A DNA stretch of 64,000 nt from an uncultured Oscillospiraceae bacterium (GTDB lineage: Bacteria > Bacillota > Clostridia > Oscillospirales > Oscillospiraceae). The stretch is from contig CAJTSQ010000005.1 in NCBI GenBank assembly GCA_910578735.1, positions 17,632 to 81,631 of the forward strand, given 5' to 3'. Below the pieces are notes generated by a model, which saw only the letters and a program-made list of their open reading frames with translations, was not told the origin of the DNA and did not search any database. Position 1 is the stretch's first letter, and every line of letters starts with the position of its first letter. This document shows, piece by piece, positions 25,473-32,043 of this stretch. A program made the translations under genes and the position numbers.

Positions 25473-27713
25473 TCACAGCTCGATCCTCGTCACCCCCGGC
25501 GTATTGACCAGCACCTCGCCCTCCCGCTTCTGACAGGTGAACAGCAGCAGCTGCTGCTCGCCGGACAGCTCCCACAGCAGCTCCAGTGCCGCCTCCAGGC
25601 GGGCATCGTCGAAGGAGGCCAGGGCGTCGTCCAGCAGGATGGGGGGCTTTTCTGGCAGGCACAGCCGGCACACCGCCAGCCGCAGGGCCAGGTAGAGCTG
25701 GTCCGCCGTCCCCCGGGACAGGTACAGCGCGGAGCGGGGCAACACGTCCCCTCCGGTCTGGACAAAGCCCTCCAGCTCCCGGGTGAGGGACACCGCAGGG
25801 TACTTTTCCCGGGTAAGCCTGGCCATAAACTGTCCGGTCAGCTGGTTCAGCTCTGGGGAGAACCGCTCCTGAAGGCGGGTGTTGGCCTGGGTGAGGGCCT
25901 CAATGGCGGCGGTGAGGGCATCGTACTCCAATTTGCGCCGGGCCAGGCGCTCCTCCAGCTTCTCCGCCTGGGCGGACAGGGCGGCAGGGTCCCCCATGGC
26001 CTGGAGTGCGCCCCGGGCCTGGTTCAGCTGGGCGCTCACCTGCTCCAGCCGGTCCGCCGTCCGGGCCTGAGCCAGGGCGGTCTCCTCCGGGCCCATGTCC
26101 GGTATGGGCAGCTCCGGGGCCTCCCCCGCCTCCTGCCCGGCCCCCTGGGCCTTCAGGTCATCCAGGCGGCGGCCCCGCTCCTCCGCCCGCTCCCGGGCCA
26201 GAGCCAGCTCGTGGTCCATGCCCAGCGCCCGGCTCACAGCTGCCGAACAGCCGAACAGGTCGCTGACCTCCGGGGCAAAGCCGTGGACAAAGTTCAGCAG
26301 CGCCAATTTTGTGGCGTCCCGCTTTTCCTGCCGCTCGGTGACGGCGTTTTGAATGACCTCCGCCTCGTGGGCAGCCTTGTCCGCCGCCTGGCAGCGCTCC
26401 CGGTAGCTCTGGGCCAGGGCGGTGAGCTCCTCCGGGTTCTGGACACCGTAGGCGGACAAGACCTCACCGGCTCGCTTCCTGGCGGCCTTGGAGCGAAACA
26501 GGATTAGAGCGGACACAAAGGCCAGCACTACATAGCTTCCCGCGCCGGCCCATATACAGGGGATGATTTTTTGCGCGATCCCCCAAAACAGGAGAGCGGC
26601 AAAGGCCACGGCCCCCAGCAGCTGGACAAGAAAAGCCCACTTTTTCTGCTTTTTGGCCCTGTCCACACCGGATTGATACTCAGTGCAGCCGGCGGCGGCC
26701 TTGGTTGCCGCCTCCTCTCCGGTCATATCGGGGAAGTGCCCGTCCTTTGCGGCCTCTCTGGCCTTGGCGGCCGCCTCCTCCGCCTCTTTCAGGGCGGGCT
26801 CACCCTGCTTGAGCTCCGCCTCCAGGGCCTTGATGTACTGCAGCTCCCCCTGGGCCTTTTTCAGCCCCTCCCGGTCAGGGATGGGCCGGGAGGCCAGCTC
26901 CTCCTCCAGATTGTCCAGCTGGGTCCGGGCGGTTCTGTACTCCTCCTCCGCCTGGGTGTATCGCCGGTTCAGCTTCTGCCGGGCAACGGCCTGGTGGACC
27001 TCCGCCTGCCGGGCCAGCCTGTCCCGCTCCCGCTCCAGGGCTGTCCGCTCCCCCTCCAGCCGGGCAATTTCGGCGGAGACCTCCCCCATCTGAGACAGCG
27101 CCTCCCGCGCCTGGGACAGCTCCCCCTCCAGCTTGGGAATCTCCCCCACGCTTCTATTCACCTGCCGCCGGTTCTTCCAGCCCTTCAGCCGCTCCATAGC
27201 CTGGGAGAAGGACACGTCCTCCTCTCCCGAGGTGACCAGAGCGGCGATGCGCCGCTCCAGCTCAGGGGCGGCGTTGAGGGACAGGCCGCCGTCCCCCAGA
27301 AAGGCGGATCGGGTAAAGACCTCCGCCCCCACCCCGGTGAGCAGCTCGCCGCAGTTGGCGGCGGTGAGCCCGGGCACCGGCTCCTGGGTACCGGTAAACA
27401 CGGCGGAAAAGGCCCCAAAGGGGGTGTTCCCCCGGGGGCCGCGGCGGATCGTAATGCCCCGCCCCTCCAGCTCCAGTTCTATCTCCCCCTCCATAGGGGC
27501 GCCGGACCAGGGCTGGTAGCGGTTTTTGTCCGCCAGGTAACCCTTCTTGTCCCGGTCTCGGGTGTCGATGCCATAGAGCATGGTGCGCCAAAAGGCGGCC
27601 CAGGTGGACTTCCCGCCCTCATTAGGGGCGTGGATCAGGGTGAGGCCGGGCCCCGGCTCCAGCCGGGCCCGTTCCAGCTTGCCGAAGGTGGCGGTCATGG
27701 ATTTGATTTTCAC
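25473..27713 (-). CDS. SbcC/YhaN-like ATPase of a DNA-repair nuclease complex
   Basis: 746 residues with the SMC/Rad50 plan: Walker A APNEGGKST near residue 30, long coiled-coil arms (about 190-360 and 480-640), a short hydrophobic segment near 400, and a C-terminal ATP-binding half with LSRGTADQLYLALRL signature and Walker B PPILLDDAL. It pairs with the phosphoesterase encoded just upstream, as SbcCD or YhaNO do, to process DNA ends and hairpins. The start is GTG at 27713, overlapping the partner's TGA, with AAGGAGG nine bases upstream; the internal hydrophobic pair points to the YhaN branch rather than SbcC itself. Confidence 0.85.
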   Translation of the reverse strand: MKIKSMTATFGKLERARLEPGPGLTLIHAPNEGGKSTWAAFWRTMLYGIDTRDRDKKGYLADKNRYQPWSGAPMEGEIELELEGRGITIRRGPRGNTPFGAFSAVFTGTQEPVPGLTAANCGELLTGVGAEVFTRSAFLGDGGLSLNAAPELERRIAALVTSGEEDVSFSQAMERLKGWKNRRQVNRSVGEIPKLEGELSQAREALSQMGEVSAEIARLEGERTALERERDRLARQAEVHQAVARQKLNRRYTQAEEEYRTARTQLDNLEEELASRPIPDREGLKKAQGELQYIKALEAELKQGEPALKEAEEAAAKAREAAKDGHFPDMTGEEAATKAAAGCTEYQSGVDRAKKQKKWAFLVQLLGAVAFAALLFWGIAQKIIPCIWAGAGSYVVLAFVSALILFRSKAARKRAGEVLSAYGVQNPEELTALAQSYRERCQAADKAAHEAEVIQNAVTERQEKRDATKLALLNFVHGFAPEVSDLFGCSAAVSRALGMDHELALARERAEERGRRLDDLKAQGAGQEAGEAPELPIPDMGPEETALAQARTADRLEQVSAQLNQARGALQAMGDPAALSAQAEKLEERLARRKLEYDALTAAIEALTQANTRLQERFSPELNQLTGQFMARLTREKYPAVSLTRELEGFVQTGGDVLPRSALYLSRGTADQLYLALRLAVCRLCLPEKPPILLDDALASFDDARLEAALELLWELSGEQQLLLFTCQKREGEVLVNTPGVTRIEL

Positions 27714-28783
27714 GCCTCCTCGCCTCCTTCCAGGGCGGTCAGCCCATACCGGGCGGCCAGCTGCCACAGGGGGTTGTCCGGTTCGGACTGGCACTTGTCC
27801 CACATGGCCTGCAGGAACAGCCCCGTCAGGGCGTCCTCCTCCCGCCGGGCCCACAGGTCCCGGGGCAGGCGGGTGTTGTCAATAAGGGTCAGCCCGTAGA
27901 ACTCCGAGGCGAGCATCCGCTCCAGGTTGGCCAGATCGGGGGCCTCCCCCTCCCCGGTAAGGACAAGGCGGCAGATCAGGTCGCTGGTACGCCCGGGCAA
28001 GACCTCCAGGATATTGGACAGCGCCCCCTCCGCCCCGGTGATATCCACCGGGATGATCTCATATCGGACCTTGGCCAGGGGGATGAACCGGCTGGTCACG
28101 CGGCCCGGCTCCGCCTCCACATAGAGGACCCCCTTCTCCCCCAGCTCATCAAAGCCCCGGCCCTCGGGACAGCCGGGATAGGCCCACCAGGTCCTCCCCT
28201 CCCTCTGCAGGCCGCTGCCCTGATGGACGTGGCCCAGGGCCAGGTAATCCAGGCCGCTGGCGGCGATGTCCCCCCGGGCAATGGGGCCGTAGTCCCCCGT
28301 GCCGTCCACATCGCCGTGGAGGCATGCCAGGTGGACCTTCCCGTCCTCGGGGACGGCCAGCCCCTCCAGGGGGCAGGTATCCTGGTGAGGGGCGGTAAAG
28401 GCCCGCCCCCACAGGGTATACCCGGGGGCCTCCACCCGCTCCAGCGCCCCGGAGGAAAAGATATGTACGTTGTCCGGCCAATCCAGGGTGTCCCAAATGG
28501 AGCGCGGGGTGTAAAAATCGTGGTTGCCGGGGGCGATGAACACCGGACAGGGGATCGCGCCCAGCACCGCGGACAGCGCCTGAGCGGTCTCCCGGAAAAC
28601 CCGCTCCGAATCCAGCAGGTCCCCGGCCAGCAGCACCAGGTCGGCGTTCTTCTCCCGGGCCAGGGCCGCCAGGCGGTCCAGCAGTTCCCGCTGCTCCCCC
28701 CGCCGCCGGACGGCCTGCTCTGGCGTCAGGCCGGAAAAGGGGCTGTCCAGATGGAAATCGGCCCCGTGGATGATCTTAAGCAT
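27710..28783 (-). CDS. SbcD/YhaO-like DNA repair exonuclease (metallophosphoesterase)
   Basis: 357-residue calcineurin-like phosphoesterase: GADFHLDS (8-15), GDLLDSE, PGNHDFYTP and GHVHQG supply the two-metal centre. It is the nuclease partner of the ATPase encoded next (4-nt overlap). The ATG at 28783 has AAGGAG seven bases upstream; an in-frame start at 28864 would run through a long palindrome and is rejected. A C-terminal cap domain (about 240-357) is present, as in the Mre11 family. Confidence 0.88.
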   Translation of the reverse strand: MLKIIHGADFHLDSPFSGLTPEQAVRRRGEQRELLDRLAALAREKNADLVLLAGDLLDSERVFRETAQALSAVLGAIPCPVFIAPGNHDFYTPRSIWDTLDWPDNVHIFSSGALERVEAPGYTLWGRAFTAPHQDTCPLEGLAVPEDGKVHLACLHGDVDGTGDYGPIARGDIAASGLDYLALGHVHQGSGLQREGRTWWAYPGCPEGRGFDELGEKGVLYVEAEPGRVTSRFIPLAKVRYEIIPVDITGAEGALSNILEVLPGRTSDLICRLVLTGEGEAPDLANLERMLASEFYGLTLIDNTRLPRDLWARREEDALTGLFLQAMWDKCQSEPDNPLWQLAARYGLTALEGGEEA

Positions 28784-28811
28784 GGTAGTACTCCTTATAG
28801 GTTGTGAGGTT

Positions 28812-28874
28812 GACCCGCCCGGGTGGTCAGGTCCCACAGAGAGATCAGCGTGGGGCCCGACCACCCGGGCGGGC
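28812..28874. repeat. long near-perfect hairpin between ymdB and the SbcD-like gene
   Basis: Arms of about 25 bp (28812-28838 and 28850-28874) share the core CCCGCCCGGGTGGTC and its complement, with only a few mismatches. Each arm itself contains the palindrome CCCGCCCGGG-like clamp. It lies within one transcription unit, so it may act as an RNA stability or attenuation element. It resembles the block at 4369-4432 in plan. Confidence 0.75.
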
Positions 28875-28885
28875 CATATCCTGAA

Positions 28886-29662
28886 TTACTCCTCAATATC
28901 CGTCCGCGTCACGCTGACGCACCGCTTCTTCTCGGTGTCGATGGCAAACAGGCAGGCGTTCAGCTTGCAGTTCCCCTCCGCCTCCTCATACCGCCGGGGC
29001 AGTCCCCCCAGGAAGATGTTCAGGGAGTTCTCCACCTTGATGCCCAGCACCGAGTTGACCGGCCCGGTCATCCCCAGGTCAGTGACAAAGCCGGTGCCCT
29101 GGGGCAGCACCCGGCAGTCCGCCGTGGGGACGTGGGTGTGGGTGCCCCACACCGCCGCCGCCCGGCCGTCCAAATGCCAGCCCATGGCTCCCTTTTCGCT
29201 GGTGGCCTCGGCGTGGAAGTCCACCAGCAGCAGATCGTATCCTCCCCGGTTCACATGGAAATTTGCCGCCTTGAAGGGGCTGTCCAGGTTGGAATTCAGG
29301 TCCACCCGGCCCATGATGTTCAGCACCCCCAGGCGCTGTCCCTGGCACTGGTAGACCCCAAATCCCCGGCCGGGCACCCGGCCGGCGTAGTTGGCGGGGC
29401 GGAGGATGCGGTCGTCCTTGTCCAGAAAGGCTCCGATTTGGATGCGGTTCCAGGTGTGGTTGCCCAGGGTGATAACATCCGCCCCCGCCTCTAAGATCCG
29501 CCGGGCCTGGGCGGGGGTGATGCCTACCCCGGAGGCGTTCTCCCCGTTGACCACACAGAAGTGAGCGCCTGTCTCCTCCCGCAGCCCGGGCAGACGGCGG
29601 GACAGGATGTCCTGCCCTCCCTCGCCTACAACATCGCCTACCGCTAATACATTTAACAGCAT
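28886..29662 (-). CDS. ymdB: YmdB-family metallophosphoesterase
   Basis: 258 residues of the TIGR00282/YmdB family: GDVVGEGG (9-16), VNGENASGVG, TLGNHTW, DFHAEATSEK and GTHTHVPTAD carry the dinuclear metal ligands. In Bacillus, YmdB is a 2',3'-cyclic nucleotide phosphodiesterase affecting sporulation and biofilm choice and is cotranscribed with rny. Here it is followed by the SbcCD-like pair. AAGGAG lies eight bases before the ATG. Confidence 0.92.
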   Translation of the reverse strand: MLLNVLAVGDVVGEGGQDILSRRLPGLREETGAHFCVVNGENASGVGITPAQARRILEAGADVITLGNHTWNRIQIGAFLDKDDRILRPANYAGRVPGRGFGVYQCQGQRLGVLNIMGRVDLNSNLDSPFKAANFHVNRGGYDLLLVDFHAEATSEKGAMGWHLDGRAAAVWGTHTHVPTADCRVLPQGTGFVTDLGMTGPVNSVLGIKVENSLNIFLGGLPRRYEEAEGNCKLNACLFAIDTEKKRCVSVTRTDIEE

Positions 29663-29705
29663 AAGTATATCTCCTTACACAAGAAGTCCAAAAACTTACA
29701 GCTCA

Positions 29706-29734
29706 ATTATAATGCATAACAGGAAAAACAGCAA
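29706..29734 (-). promoter_or_regulatory. promoter for ymdB
   Basis: -35 TTGCTG (29734-29729), 17-bp spacer, consensus -10 TATAAT (29711-29706), about 45 bp before the ymdB ATG. Confidence 0.6.
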
Positions 29735-29765
29735 CAGGAAAAGCGCCGAAAGGGCGAGAGACAGC

Positions 29766-30788
29766 TTATGCCGTCTCCCGGTTTTTTTCGGTATGCCGCT
29801 GCCATTTTTCCCGCAGCCCCTCCACTGCCCGGTGAAGGACCCAGGCCAGGGCGATGTTGACGGCGAAGGACAGCAGGTAATACAGCCGATTGTCAGGCCC
29901 GAAGGAGACGAATCGGCGCAGCAGTTCCACCTCGTTGAACCAGCTGACATTGAGCAGATAGATCTCCAGGCTGTGGGTGCCCAGCACCCGCAGCCCCCGG
30001 CGGAGCCCGCCCAGCGGAAGATGTTCAAAGCACCAGCACACCACCAGACACATGGGTACGGTGGTGAACAGGAACAGGTGGCACATGGGAAGGAACACGA
30101 CCTCCTGATCCAGGTGCGTTGCCAGAAGATAGCACACGCCCAGCCCCAGCCAGCCGCACCAAAAGAGGATATCACCGGTTTTCAGCCTGCGGCCCTCCGC
30201 CGCATAGAACCCGATGAGCAGCCCCAGGAAGAAAACCGGGACCCGATATGCAATGTCCACCACGCCCCAGTAGCCGTCGTGGAGAAAAATCCGGCAGAGG
30301 GCCAGGCCGCCCAGAATCCCGGCCGCCGCCAGCCACTCCCGCCGGCGGCTGGCCTGCATCCGGCGAAAGCAGGGGGGCGTTATCAGGTAAAAGGTCATGG
30401 CCCCCGCTACATACCAGTTAAACGCCCCTTTGGGCCGCACCCAGTAGTACAGCAGCAGGCTGTTCCAGATCAACGCGCTCAGGGGTGCCTGGCGGTATGC
30501 CATCTGGAAGACGGTATAAGGAACCATCACCGCGTAATAGGCGGGAAGAATCCGGCTGACCCGCCGGGCCAGGAAAGCGCCGTACTCCTGCCCCCGCCGT
30601 GAGAGGGACATGACCAGTCCCATGGTGGACAGCAGGATGAAGATATCCACTCCGCCGAACCCCGCCGCCCGCAGCCACTCCAGAACAGGCCAACCCATAT
30701 CCAGGTCATAGGCGTGGAACAGCATCACCCACAGGATAGCCGCCCCCATCAGTTCAGTGCGGTATTTGCTTAAAACGCTGTAGCTCAT
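29766..30788 (-). CDS. acyltransferase 3 family membrane protein
   Basis: 340 residues with about ten membrane helices. The N-terminus RTELMGAAILWVMLFH and the downstream SRRGQEYGAFLARRVSRILP stretch match the acyltransferase-3 (OafA/WecH/NodX) family, with the catalytic-type His in helix 1 and the RR-x-x-R motif. Members move acetyl or other acyl groups onto surface polysaccharides or lipids from the cytosol side. GGAGGT lies seven bases before the ATG. No glycan biosynthesis genes are nearby, so the acceptor is unknown. Confidence 0.85.
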   Translation of the reverse strand: MSYSVLSKYRTELMGAAILWVMLFHAYDLDMGWPVLEWLRAAGFGGVDIFILLSTMGLVMSLSRRGQEYGAFLARRVSRILPAYYAVMVPYTVFQMAYRQAPLSALIWNSLLLYYWVRPKGAFNWYVAGAMTFYLITPPCFRRMQASRRREWLAAAGILGGLALCRIFLHDGYWGVVDIAYRVPVFFLGLLIGFYAAEGRRLKTGDILFWCGWLGLGVCYLLATHLDQEVVFLPMCHLFLFTTVPMCLVVCWCFEHLPLGGLRRGLRVLGTHSLEIYLLNVSWFNEVELLRRFVSFGPDNRLYYLLSFAVNIALAWVLHRAVEGLREKWQRHTEKNRETA

Positions 30789-30816
30789 GGCGTTTACCTC
30801 CGACTTGTTGGGAATT

Positions 30817-30843
30817 GCAGGGGCACATAGTATGCGCTCCTAC
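30817..30843. repeat. dispersed palindrome, CATA-core copy
   Basis: GCAGGGGCACATA (30817-30829) pairs with TATGCGCTCCTAC, with two mismatches. Same inner core as the copy at 40911-40935. It starts the repeat-filled 337-bp gap between the acyltransferase and the small HTH gene. Confidence 0.7.
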
Positions 30844-30900
30844 CTGCCACCCCCCCTGCCCCCCGCAGGGCCAGGCTCCATCCCCGCCGCAGCAGAAAGG

Positions 30901-30967
30901 CTCCTTTGGCAAAGGAGTTGGCAGCGGCGCAGCCGCTGACTGAGGATTGTATTTTGCGAAGCAAAAT
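30901..30967. repeat. three-hairpin repeat element
   Basis: Three consecutive perfect inverted repeats: CTCCTTTG/CAAAGGAG (30901-30917), CAGCGGC/GCCGCTG (30922-30938) and ATTTTGC/GCAAAAT (30951-30967). No coding sequence is present. The block resembles a small non-autonomous palindromic element; I see no target-site duplication. Confidence 0.7.
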
Positions 30968-30997
30968 GTACGAAGTAAATGAAGTTTGCAGTCCGTG

Positions 30998-31026
30998 TGT
31001 AGGGGCGGACATTGTCCGCCCTTACA
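30998..31026. repeat. dispersed palindrome, GGAC-core copy
   Basis: TGTAGGGGCGGAC (30998-31010), ATT, GTCCGCCCTTACA (31014-31026), one mismatch in the outer stem. The outer arms match the other TAGGGGCG copies while the inner stem differs but stays paired. Confidence 0.8.
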
Positions 31027-31075
31027 TTTTAGTCCCCATAGAAACTAAAATCAACACCTTTATCAGACAATGTGC

Positions 31076-31081
31076 TAAAAT
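31076..31081 (+). promoter_or_regulatory. extended -10 for the small HTH gene
   Basis: TGC followed by TAAAAT, 45 bp before the ATG at 31126. No good -35 is seen, so the extended -10 would have to carry recognition. Confidence 0.4.
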
Positions 31082-31125
31082 ATGAGAGAGTAAGAGCCTA
31101 AAACCATTTTGGGAGGAAGAACAAT

Positions 31126-31281
31126 ATGAGCACAAAAAGTGACACAGAAATTTTATGTGATAACGTCCGCCGAAGACGTACAGAAATGTGGATGTCAGTT
31201 GCGGAGCTGGCCCGGCAGAGCGGAGTACCAGTAAAAATGCTGATGGATTTGGACAGCGGAGCCATTCCCAGCGGGAAATAA
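31126..31281 (+). CDS. 51-residue helix-turn-helix (XRE-like) protein
   Basis: ATG to TAA with GGGAGGAAG upstream. The 51-residue product has a basic patch NVRRRRTEM (13-21) and then SVAELARQSGVPVKML (24-39), a good match to the two recognition helices of an XRE/Cro HTH, and ends just after the third helix. It is about 20 residues shorter than a complete XRE domain, so it may be a minimal DNA-binding protein or a remnant. It lies directly before the rpsO promoter and has its own candidate promoter. Targets unknown. Confidence 0.7.
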   Translation: MSTKSDTEILCDNVRRRRTEMWMSVAELARQSGVPVKMLMDLDSGAIPSGK

Positions 31282-31311
31282 AATTTTTCTGTAGAAAGTC
31301 CGATTTTTCCC

Positions 31312-31340
31312 TTTACATCAAGGAAAAACTGTGATATATT
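31312..31340 (+). promoter_or_regulatory. promoter for rpsO
   Basis: -35 TTTACA (31312-31317), 17-bp spacer, -10 TATATT (31335-31340). Near-consensus, with a start expected around 31347, giving a leader of about 120 nt. Confidence 0.8.
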
Positions 31341-31345
31341 ATCCG

Positions 31346-31466
31346 GGCACGGCAGCCGTGCGCCGTCCTCTGCTTGGTTTCGGGATATGGCCCGCGCAGG
31401 TGCGCGGGGACACACCCGCCCGATACCCGGCCCCGGGACAGAACATTTTGAAAGGTGGAGTTTCCC
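31346..31466 (+). promoter_or_regulatory. structured rpsO leader, candidate S15 autoregulatory site
   Basis: The leader holds GCACGG/CCGTGC (31346-31361), a second hairpin CCCGCGC/GCGCGGG enclosed by a TCGGG...CCCGA stem, and further GC-rich pairs just before the RBS. S15 is known to repress its own mRNA through varied leader folds, often with a helix junction. A role here is inferred from position and structure only. Confidence 0.5.
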
Positions 31467-31733
31467 ATGATCCGCAAGGACGAAAAGACAGCCGTTATCG
31501 AGGCCAACCGCACCCACGAGACCGACACCGGTTCCCCCGAGGTGCAGATCGCTATCCTCACCGCCCGCATCAACGAGCTCACCGAACACCTGAAGGTGCA
31601 CATCCACGACAACCACAGCCGCCGTGGCCTGTACAAGATGATCGGTAAGCGCCGCAAGCTGCTGGACTACCTGATGGCTAAGGACATCGAGCGTTACCGC
31701 GCCATCATCGCCAAGCTGGGCATCCGTAAGTAA
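31467..31733 (+). CDS. rpsO: 30S ribosomal protein S15
   Basis: 88-residue S15, a primary 16S rRNA binder in the 30S platform. The RxHDTGSPEVQ-type signature appears as THETDTGSPEVQ, followed by HDNHSRRGLY and KRRKLLDYL. ATG at 31467, with AAAGGTGGAG upstream; an in-frame ATG at 31455 precedes the RBS and is rejected. It lies directly before pnp, the order conserved in many bacteria. Confidence 0.97.
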   Translation: MIRKDEKTAVIEANRTHETDTGSPEVQIAILTARINELTEHLKVHIHDNHSRRGLYKMIGKRRKLLDYLMAKDIERYRAIIAKLGIRK

Positions 31734-31745
31734 GATTGTGAAATG

Positions 31746-31775
31746 TAGGGCGGGCGTTTTCTGCGCTCCGCCCTA
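31746..31775. repeat. palindrome after rpsO, possible weak terminator
   Basis: TAGGGCGG (31746-31753) and CCGCCCTA (31768-31775) form a hairpin that resembles the dispersed TAGGGGCG family. No T-tract follows, so readthrough into pnp is likely. Confidence 0.5.
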
Positions 31776-31877
31776 TGTTCGCATATACCCCGGCGGTTTT
31801 TTCTGGTCTTTTAGCAGTTGAATATGGAAGCGAAGCGTCTGAGCCGTCGTGAGCAGCGACCCTGGACCGGAGCGAGA

Positions 31878-31983
31878 GATACAAACCAAGCAGGGCCAAC
31901 GGTCCGGCTGTTTGTGTCCCAAGTCGGAGGGAAGGGGAGCGTCGCGAACAGGCGAGGCGTGACAACACAGATGTGCCGCTCCC
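31878..31983 (+). promoter_or_regulatory. structured pnp leader
   Basis: Within the 310-bp rpsO-pnp gap, GATACAAAC (31878-31886) pairs with GTTTGTGTC (31910-31918), with inner AGC/GCT and GG/CC pairs; GGGAGCG (31935-31941) pairs with CGCTCCC (31977-31983) around a smaller ACAC...GTG hairpin. In E. coli, PNPase limits its own mRNA through a leader stem cut by RNase III; a similar role is possible. No reading frame of merit lies in this gap. Confidence 0.45.
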
Positions 31984-32043
31984 GTATTCAAGTGCTAAAG
32001 GGCAGACAATTCTCCGGGGACACCAATGAAAAGGAGAATCGAC

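Noticed and set aside
31705..31968. Minus-strand frames of 72-87 codons in the rpsO-pnp gap.
   Set aside because: No ribosome site or recognisable motif; the sequence is better explained by the structured pnp leader.
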